Source: Candidatus Tectimicrobiota bacterium
Lineage (GTDB): Bacteria > Tectomicrobia > Entotheonellia > Entotheonellales > Entotheonellaceae
Direction: 5' to 3'
Assembly (NCBI GenBank): GCA_026005175.1
Contig: BPKO01000008.1
Span: 62,001 to 126,000, forward strand
DNA length: 64,000 nucleotides
A model generated the notes under the pieces. It was not told the origin of the DNA and made no database searches. It worked only from the letters and a program-made list of their open reading frames with translations. Positions within the stretch are counted from its first letter, which is position 1; every line of letters starts with the position of its first letter. This document shows positions 58,520 through 64,000 of this stretch, piece after piece. The translations under genes were made by a program, and so were the position numbers.

Positions 58520-58548
58520 TTGGCCAGGGGCAGGAATTGGGCTAGAAT
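58520..58548 (+). promoter_or_regulatory. Candidate promoter of gcvP
   Basis: TTGGCC, 17 bp, TAGAAT, 43 bp before the ATG at 58592. No glycine-riboswitch-like fold is evident in this short leader. Confidence 0.45.
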
Positions 58549-58591
58549 TGTGCGATGTGTTGCGAGGAACTCCTAGCCACCAGGGTGACGC

Positions 58592-61500
58592 ATGCACGAG
58601 ACCACGGTTTCGCCGCTTCCTTATGATCCCGAAGCGCTGCCGCGGGAGCGGGCGCGCCATTACATCCCGGCCACCGACGACGACATTCGCGCCATGCTGT
58701 CGGCGCTTGGCCTGTCGCAGCTCGCCGACCTCTACCGCCACCTGCCGGTGGCGGTGCGCATGGCGCAGCCGCTGGCCCTGCCCGAGGAACTGCCTTACGC
58801 GCAGCTCTACCGCCACCTGGTGGCGCAGAGCCAGAAGAACCGCCTGCCGCAAGCGACGTTTCTCGGCGATGCCCTGCCGCAGTACACGGTGCCCGAGCTG
58901 GTGCCTTTTGTGGCCGGCCTGCGCGAGCTGCTGACCGCCTACACCCCTTATCAGCCCGAGCGCAGCCAGGGCACTTTGATGACGCAGTGGCTCTACCAGT
59001 GCTGCCTGGTGGCCTTGACCGGCTTTGAGGCCATCAACGCCTCGCAGTACGACCGTGCCACCGCCCTGGTGGAAGCGCTCTTTACCGCGGCACGCCTCTT
59101 TCGCTTCAGCCGCACCCACTTCCTGCTTGCCGCCACCCTCTTCCCGCAGGACCTGGAAGTGGTGCAGACGCTGCTCACCGGCACGCGCCTGACCTACGAG
59201 CTGGTGCCGATGGATCCGGCGCGGGGCACGGTGTCCCTCGACGCCTTGCGTCGCCTGCTTGCGGCGCAGGGCGAACGGCTGGCCGGCCTCGTCTTCCCGC
59301 AAGTCAACAGCCTGGGATGCCTGGAAGACGTCAACACCCTCACCGACTTGGCCCATGCTGCCGGCATCAAGGCAATTGCGGTGGTTGACCCCATGCTTTT
59401 GGCCACCGGGGGCCTGCGGCCGCCGGCGGCGTTTGGCCAGCACGGTGCCGACTTGCTGGTGGGCGAAGGGCAGCACCTGGCCCTGCCGCCCCACTACGGC
59501 GGCCCCGGCCTGGGCGTCTTTGGCATTCGCTACAACGAGGCGCACCGGCAGGATATCCGCAGCGCGCCGGGGCGCTTTGTCGGCGCGGCACGCGACGCCG
59601 CCGGGCGCCCGGCCAAAGTGCTGGTGCTGTCGACGCGCGAGCAGCACATCCGGCGCGAGAAGGCCACTTCGAACATCTGCACCAACCAGGGTTTCGTCGC
59701 CACCTTGGCCGCCGCCGCCATCCTCGGCCGTGGTGAGCGGGGCATGCGCGAGGCCTGCGCGCGGACCGAGCACAACGCCCGCACCGCCGCCGCGGCGTTG
59801 CTGCGCTTCCCCGGGGTGCGCCTGGCCTTTCCCTCCACTCCCTTCTTCAACGCCTTTACCCTGGCCCTGCCTCGCCCCAGCCGGGAGGTGCTGGCCCTGG
59901 CGCGCCAGCGCGGCCTGCATCTGGGGGTGGACGTCTCGGCACGCCTGCCGCAGTCGGCGGGCAACCACCTGCTGCTGTCGTTTTCCGACTTGCAGCAGCC
60001 AGCCGACCTGGAGCGCCTCACGGCGTGCTTTGCCGAGCTGTTTGGCCCGCCGGCCTCCGAGGCGGCGCCGGCGCTGCCCGAGGTGCCTGCGGCTTACCGG
60101 CGGCATGACGTGGTGGCCCTGCCCAACTGGGACACGGCGGCGCTTAAGGCCTTTTTCACCGCCCTGGCCGAGCAAAACGTGAGCCCGGACCGCACTTGCT
60201 ATCCGCTGGGCTCCTGCACCATGAAGTACAACCCTTACTTAAACGAAGTGGTGGCCAACTTGCCCGGCTTTGCCTTGCTGCACCCGCAGGCCCCGGAAGA
60301 AGACGCCCAGGGCACCCTGGAAGTCCTCTATCACCTTCAGGAGTACTTCAAGGCCATCACCGGCCTGGCTGCGGTGGCCTTGCAGCCGGTGGCCGGGGCG
60401 CAGGGAGAGCTGGTGGGCTTAAAGATGTTCCAGGCCTACCACCGCAGCCGCGGTGAAAGCCATCGCGACGTCATCCTCATTCCCCACTCGGCGCACGGCA
60501 CCAACCCGGCCAGCGCCACCATGGCCGGCTTTGAGACCGTGCAGCGCGGCGGAGAAGTGCTCTCCGGGGTGGCAGAGATCCGGGCCGGAGCCAACGGGCA
60601 GATGGACGTCGACCACCTGCGCTGGCTGCTGGCGCGCTACGGCAACCGCGTGGCCGGCATCATGATCACCAACCCCAACACCTCGGGAGTCTTCGAAACC
60701 CGCTTTCAGGAAGTGGCCGAACTCGTCCACCGCGCCGGCGGGCTGGTCTACATGGACGGCGCCAACATGAACGCCATTGCCGGCTGGGTCAACTTGGGCG
60801 CCCTGGGCGTCGATGCCGTGCACAACAACACCCACAAGACCTGGAGCATCCCTCACGGCGGCGGCGGGCCCGGCGACGCCTTTGTGGCGGTGAGCGCCCG
60901 CCTGGCCCCCTTTCTTCCCGGCTACCAGGTGGTGCGCACGCCCCAAGGGTACCGGCTGCAGCGGCCGCCGCAGTCGATTGGCTCCGTACACCGCCACTTT
61001 GGCAACGTGGCGCACAAGATCCGCGCTTACGCTTACTTGCGGGCCCTGGGGCGCGAGGGCGTGCCGCGCATGGCCGCGGTGGCCGTGCTGGCGGCCCGCT
61101 ACCTGCACCACCGCCTCAAGCCTTACTTCCCCACCTTGCCGCCGGAGACCCCCGACTCGCCGCGCATGCACGAGTTCATCATCACGCTACCGGAAGAAAC
61201 CTTTGCCAAGCTAGACGCCATCGGCATCGGCCGCATGAAAGCCGTGGGGCTCTTTGGCAAGCTGTTCCTCGACTTTGGTTACTATGCCCCCACGGTCTCG
61301 TTTCCTGAGGCCGAAGGGCTGATGATCGAACCCACCGAGTCGTACACCAAGGCCGAGCTCGACCGCTTTGCCGACGCCATCATTCTCATGCTGCGGCTGG
61401 TCAACGAGGAGCCGACGGTTCTGCACACCGTGCCCCACTTTACGCCGGTGGACCGCATCGACGAAGTCAGCGCCAACAAGCACGTGGTGCTCAGCGAACC

Positions 61501-61642
61501 GCTCACCACGCTGCCGCCGGTGCTGCCCAACCGCATCGCTCCAGATCGCCTGGCCACCATGGACTTGGAGGAGATTGCTGCGGCCATCCGCGCTGCCAGC
61601 CGCGAGAAGCTGGCGGCACAGCGCCCGGCAAGTCGCTCCTGA
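58592..61642 (+). CDS. gcvP: Glycine dehydrogenase (decarboxylating), fused P-protein subunits 1 and 2
   Basis: P-protein of the glycine cleavage system: decarboxylates glycine and passes aminomethyl to GcvH. 1016 aa. Residues 1-480 look like subunit 1 (GcvPA: HYIPATDDDIRAMLSALG, TNQGFVATLAAA), and about 500-1016 like subunit 2 (GcvPB: CYPLGSCTMKYNP, HGTNPASATMAGF, PLP-Lys749 in THKTWSIPHGGGGPG). These halves are usually two genes; here they form one frame without a stop. Classical one-piece GcvP has a different sequence type. No gcvT or gcvH is adjacent. Confidence 0.92.
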   Translation: MHETTVSPLPYDPEALPRERARHYIPATDDDIRAMLSALGLSQLADLYRHLPVAVRMAQPLALPEELPYAQLYRHLVAQSQKNRLPQATFLGDALPQYTVPELVPFVAGLRELLTAYTPYQPERSQGTLMTQWLYQCCLVALTGFEAINASQYDRATALVEALFTAARLFRFSRTHFLLAATLFPQDLEVVQTLLTGTRLTYELVPMDPARGTVSLDALRRLLAAQGERLAGLVFPQVNSLGCLEDVNTLTDLAHAAGIKAIAVVDPMLLATGGLRPPAAFGQHGADLLVGEGQHLALPPHYGGPGLGVFGIRYNEAHRQDIRSAPGRFVGAARDAAGRPAKVLVLSTREQHIRREKATSNICTNQGFVATLAAAAILGRGERGMREACARTEHNARTAAAALLRFPGVRLAFPSTPFFNAFTLALPRPSREVLALARQRGLHLGVDVSARLPQSAGNHLLLSFSDLQQPADLERLTACFAELFGPPASEAAPALPEVPAAYRRHDVVALPNWDTAALKAFFTALAEQNVSPDRTCYPLGSCTMKYNPYLNEVVANLPGFALLHPQAPEEDAQGTLEVLYHLQEYFKAITGLAAVALQPVAGAQGELVGLKMFQAYHRSRGESHRDVILIPHSAHGTNPASATMAGFETVQRGGEVLSGVAEIRAGANGQMDVDHLRWLLARYGNRVAGIMITNPNTSGVFETRFQEVAELVHRAGGLVYMDGANMNAIAGWVNLGALGVDAVHNNTHKTWSIPHGGGGPGDAFVAVSARLAPFLPGYQVVRTPQGYRLQRPPQSIGSVHRHFGNVAHKIRAYAYLRALGREGVPRMAAVAVLAARYLHHRLKPYFPTLPPETPDSPRMHEFIITLPEETFAKLDAIGIGRMKAVGLFGKLFLDFGYYAPTVSFPEAEGLMIEPTESYTKAELDRFADAIILMLRLVNEEPTVLHTVPHFTPVDRIDEVSANKHVVLSEPLTTLPPVLPNRIAPDRLATMDLEEIAAAIRAASREKLAAQRPASRS

Positions 61643-61689
61643 TCCGCCCCCAGTCACCGCTGTCCTGCCAGCCACGAGGGCTTCCACCG

Positions 61690-63361
61690 ATGGCGCTTCT
61701 TACGGGTTCGCTCTCGCCACGCCAAGACCTCGGCAGCCGCCGGCCGTTGCTGGTCCTGCTGGGGCTGGTGGTCTGGGTGTGGGCTGTCCAAGTACCACCC
61801 GTTTGTGGCCGTGCCGCGGGTTTTCGACGACGACGCGCGGCAGCACGTCTACTGGACCTACCGCTTCCGCGACGGCGAGCTGTTTCGCGACGACCTGCTC
61901 ACCGCCTTTATGTCTTCGCCCAAAGTGGCGCCGCTAGGCTACCAGGCGCTTTACTTCCTGGGCGTGCAGGTGTTTAATCCCTTGCTTTTTAGCCAGCTTC
62001 TTTCTCTGGCCCTGGCGCTGCTGGCCACCTGGCTCATCTTTTGTCTGGGCTGTGAGATAGGAGGACGCCAGGGCGGCAGCCTGGCCGCCGGCGGCTTCCT
62101 GCTCTACTACTTGTACGCCACGGGCGGCGGTCTGCCCAAGTCGTTTGCTTTCCCCCTGCTGCTGGCCAGCCTCTTGAGCCTCGAGCGCCGCCGCTACACG
62201 GGGGTGGCGGCGCTCTTTGTCTTGCAAAGCCTCTTCTATCCCCCCGTGCTGCTTAACACCGCCGCCCTGGTGGCGCTGCGCTGGGGGCGGCAGCGCCGCC
62301 TCTGGCGCCAGGCCTGGCGGCAGCTCGCCCTCTGTGGGCTTGGCCTGGGGCTGGCCGGAGGGCTGCTGCTGGGCGTCTACGCCTCCCACCCGGCGGCCTT
62401 TGGCCGCCAGATCACCGCTGCCGAAGCGCGGGCCATGCCAGAGTTTTCCGCCCAAGGGCGCAGCGCCTTCTACGGCGATACGCTGCTCCAGACCCTGGCC
62501 AACGAGCGCGGGGGCATTGGCGCCTCGCGGCTGCTGGGCTTTGCCGGCCTGCTCTTGCTCCTGGCCCTGCTGCAGCGGCCGCCGCGCCTGCGCGTACCGG
62601 CAGTGGTCGGCGAGCTGCTCCTGACCTCCGGTGTCCTTTTTCTCCTGGCGCACGCGCTGCTCTTTCGCCTGCACTTGCCGTCGCGCTACGTGCTTTACAC
62701 CTTCCCGCTGGCCGCCCTGCTGCTCATAGCCGCCAACACCCCCGCGGCGCTGGCCGGCATGCGGCAGCGCTGGCCGGGCCTCCTCGCCCGCCTGGCCAGC
62801 AGGCCACCGCGGTGGAACATCGGCTGGGCGCTTGTCGCCCTGCTGGCCTTTGCTTACGTGCAGAACCGCTACCTGGTGCACCTCGATCCCCTGGTGGTTT
62901 ACGTCGACCGGCAGGCCATGCCGCTCTACCGGTACCTGCATACCTTGCCCAAAGACGTGCTCATTGCCGGCCACCCGCTTGACCTGGACAACGTGCCGCT
63001 TCTGGCACAGCGCACGGTGCTGGTCAACCGCGAGACCTCTCTGCCCTACTTCACCGGGTACTACGGGCAGGTGCGCCAGCGGCTTTTTGACACCCTGGCC
63101 GCTTACTATGCCGCCGAGGAAGCCGAGGTGTGGCGCTTTGTCAAGAAGTACGGCATCGACTACCTTTTGCTTAACCGCGAGCGCTTCACCCCTCAGTTCG
63201 TGCGCAACGGGGTATACTATGAGCCGTTCGCCAGTTTCGTGCGGCAGCGGCTGACCGAGCCGCCGCGCTTTGCCCTGCTCGCGCTGGCCAAGACGCACAC
63301 GGTGTATGCCGTGGGGCCCTATCGCCTGTTGTCTTTTCACCGCAAAGGGACGCCGCCATGA
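61690..63361 (+). CDS. Polytopic membrane protein, possible glycosyltransferase (frameshifted)
   Basis: About 556-aa inner-membrane protein with 8 or more helices followed by a soluble C-terminal domain (about 150 aa). The first frame runs LLVLLGLVVWVWAV and breaks; the second reads KYHPFVAVPRVFDDDARQHVYWTYRF. Removing one C at 61798-61799 joins them. The luminal Asp-rich loop after helix 1 and YLHTLPKDVLIAGHPL late in the protein resemble GT-C-type transferases acting on lipid-linked sugars. It is coupled by ATGA to a DPM1-like glycosyltransferase, which supports a role in polyprenyl-phosphate sugar chemistry. No certain family. Confidence 0.7.
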
Positions 63362-64000
63362 CCCAGGACGCCGAGGACACCGTCGCCGTCAGCATCGTCA
63401 TTCCGGCTTACGAAGAAGAGCAGGCCATTGGCGGCGTCATCGAGGCGGTGCAGGCGGCCATGGCGCCCACCGGCTACCGCTACGAGATTCTGGTGGTCGA
63501 CGACGGCTCGCGGGACCAGACGGCGGCCCGCGCGCAGGCCAAAGGGGTGCGCGTCTACCGCCACCGTTACAACCTGGGCTCGGGTGCGGCCCGCAAGACT
63601 GGCATCTTGCAGGCCCGCGGCGAAATCGTGGTGATGATCGACGCCGACGGCACTTACCCGGCGGACGCCATTCCACGCCTGCTGGCCCACTTTCCCGAAG
63701 CCGACCAGGTGGTGGGGGCACGCACCAGCGAGCAAGGCACCCACCGGTGGCTGCGCGCCTTTGCCAAAACCGTCATCCGCCGCCTGGCGGCGTACCTGGT
63801 GGGGCAGCCGATTCCCGACCTCAACTCCGGACTGCGCGCGTTTAAGCGCGCGGTGATGCTGCGCTACCTTTACCTCTTGCCCGACGGCTTTTCTTGCGTC
63901 TCCACCATGTCGCTGGCTTTTCTGGCCAACCGGCACGTGGTGGTGTACGAGCCCATCGCTTACTTTGCGCGCATCGGCCGCTCGAAGTTCCACCCCATCA
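63358..64000 (+). CDS. DPM1-like family 2 glycosyltransferase (cut by right edge)
   Basis: This gene is not in the ORF track because it has no stop before the window ends; 214 codons are visible. VSIVIPAYEEEQAIGGVI, VVDDGSRDQT, YRHRYNLGSGAARKTG, MIDADGTYP and VVGARTSEQG identify a dolichyl/polyprenyl-phosphate mannose- or glucose-synthase-like GT2. Such enzymes load a sugar on a polyprenyl phosphate for use by GT-C enzymes, in line with the coupled upstream membrane protein (ATGA overlap). Confidence 0.88.
   Translation, partial: MTQDAEDTVAVSIVIPAYEEEQAIGGVIEAVQAAMAPTGYRYEILVVDDGSRDQTAARAQAKGVRVYRHRYNLGSGAARKTGILQARGEIVVMIDADGTYPADAIPRLLAHFPEADQVVGARTSEQGTHRWLRAFAKTVIRRLAAYLVGQPIPDLNSGLRAFKRAVMLRYLYLLPDGFSCVSTMSLAFLANRHVVVYEPIAYFARIGRSKFHPI

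Noticed and set aside
1-64000. tRNA, rRNA, complete insertion sequence, integrase or replication origin
   Set aside because: I found no cloverleaf, rRNA segment, transposase or integrase motif, or DnaA-box cluster on reading; a covariance-model scan would be needed to exclude small RNAs.

Overview
The window is high-GC bacterial DNA, densely packed with protein genes on both strands; I see no rRNA, tRNA, CRISPR array or complete insertion sequence. Mpl and an LD-carboxypeptidase point to a Gram-negative with diaminopimelate peptidoglycan. A PEP-CTERM-tailed protein, two family III CoA-transferases, a liv amino-acid/amide ABC transporter, glycolate oxidase, an LLM oxidoreductase and a sigma-54 activator suggest a free-living or host-associated heterotroph of the Tectomicrobia, Methylomirabilota/Rokubacteria or deltaproteobacterial kind. 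That placement is inference from gene content only.

Layout. 0-6.7 kb: hybrid histidine kinase (cut by the left edge), crotonase, ArfB ribosome-rescue factor, nitroreductase, SDR dehydrogenase, a shortened EipA/DUF1134 protein and a DJ-1/PfpI protein, with an inverted pair of short repeats around the SDR and EipA-like genes. 6.7-8.7 kb: CDP-alcohol phosphotransferase and a TPR/peptidoglycan-binding lipoprotein. 8.7-13.5 kb: complete livGFKHM operon on the minus strand. 13.8-22.3 kb: PEP-CTERM matrixin, CoA-transferase, two glycosyltransferases, molybdopterin oxidoreductase, DinB-like and DUF1992 proteins. 22.4-26.9 kb: fumarate reductase/succinate dehydrogenase plus two-subunit class I fumarase operon. 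26.9-28.8 kb: a coiled-coil protein of mixed 7/11-residue modules, an MT-A70 methyltransferase and a DoxX protein. 28.8-35.2 kb: sarcosine-oxidase-like and LLM genes divergent from glcDEF. 35.2-44.5 kb: methyltransferase, second CoA-transferase, lone response regulator, an AT-rich gap with a 36-aa membrane peptide, an acyl-CoA transferase / AcoX-like kinase / PEP-synthase-like operon, a methyltransferase, and a 51-aa ORF set between two hairpins. 44.5-48.5 kb: peptidoglycan recycling cluster (CinA/PncC, LdcA, serine hydrolase, Mpl). 48.5-58.4 kb: DUF3047, EmrA-like, ATL, PmbA/TldE, TrmJ, coiled-coil protein, sigma-54 activator, HAD, PanE, thioesterase, GreA. 58.5-64 kb: a one-piece fusion of the two glycine decarboxylase P subunits, a membrane protein and a DPM1-like glycosyltransferase cut by the right edge.

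Genes work together most clearly in four places: liv uptake; succinate-fumarate-malate interconversion; glycolate oxidation (glcDEF); and murein peptide recovery (LdcA/Mpl). Tight ATGA or TGATG overlaps mark translationally coupled runs.

A recurring oddity is that seven genes are interrupted by frameshifts, all net insertions repaired by removing one C (two in one case) from a short C run on the coding strand. This looks like systematic base over-calling in the assembly more than gene decay, so these genes should be treated as probably intact until reads are checked.
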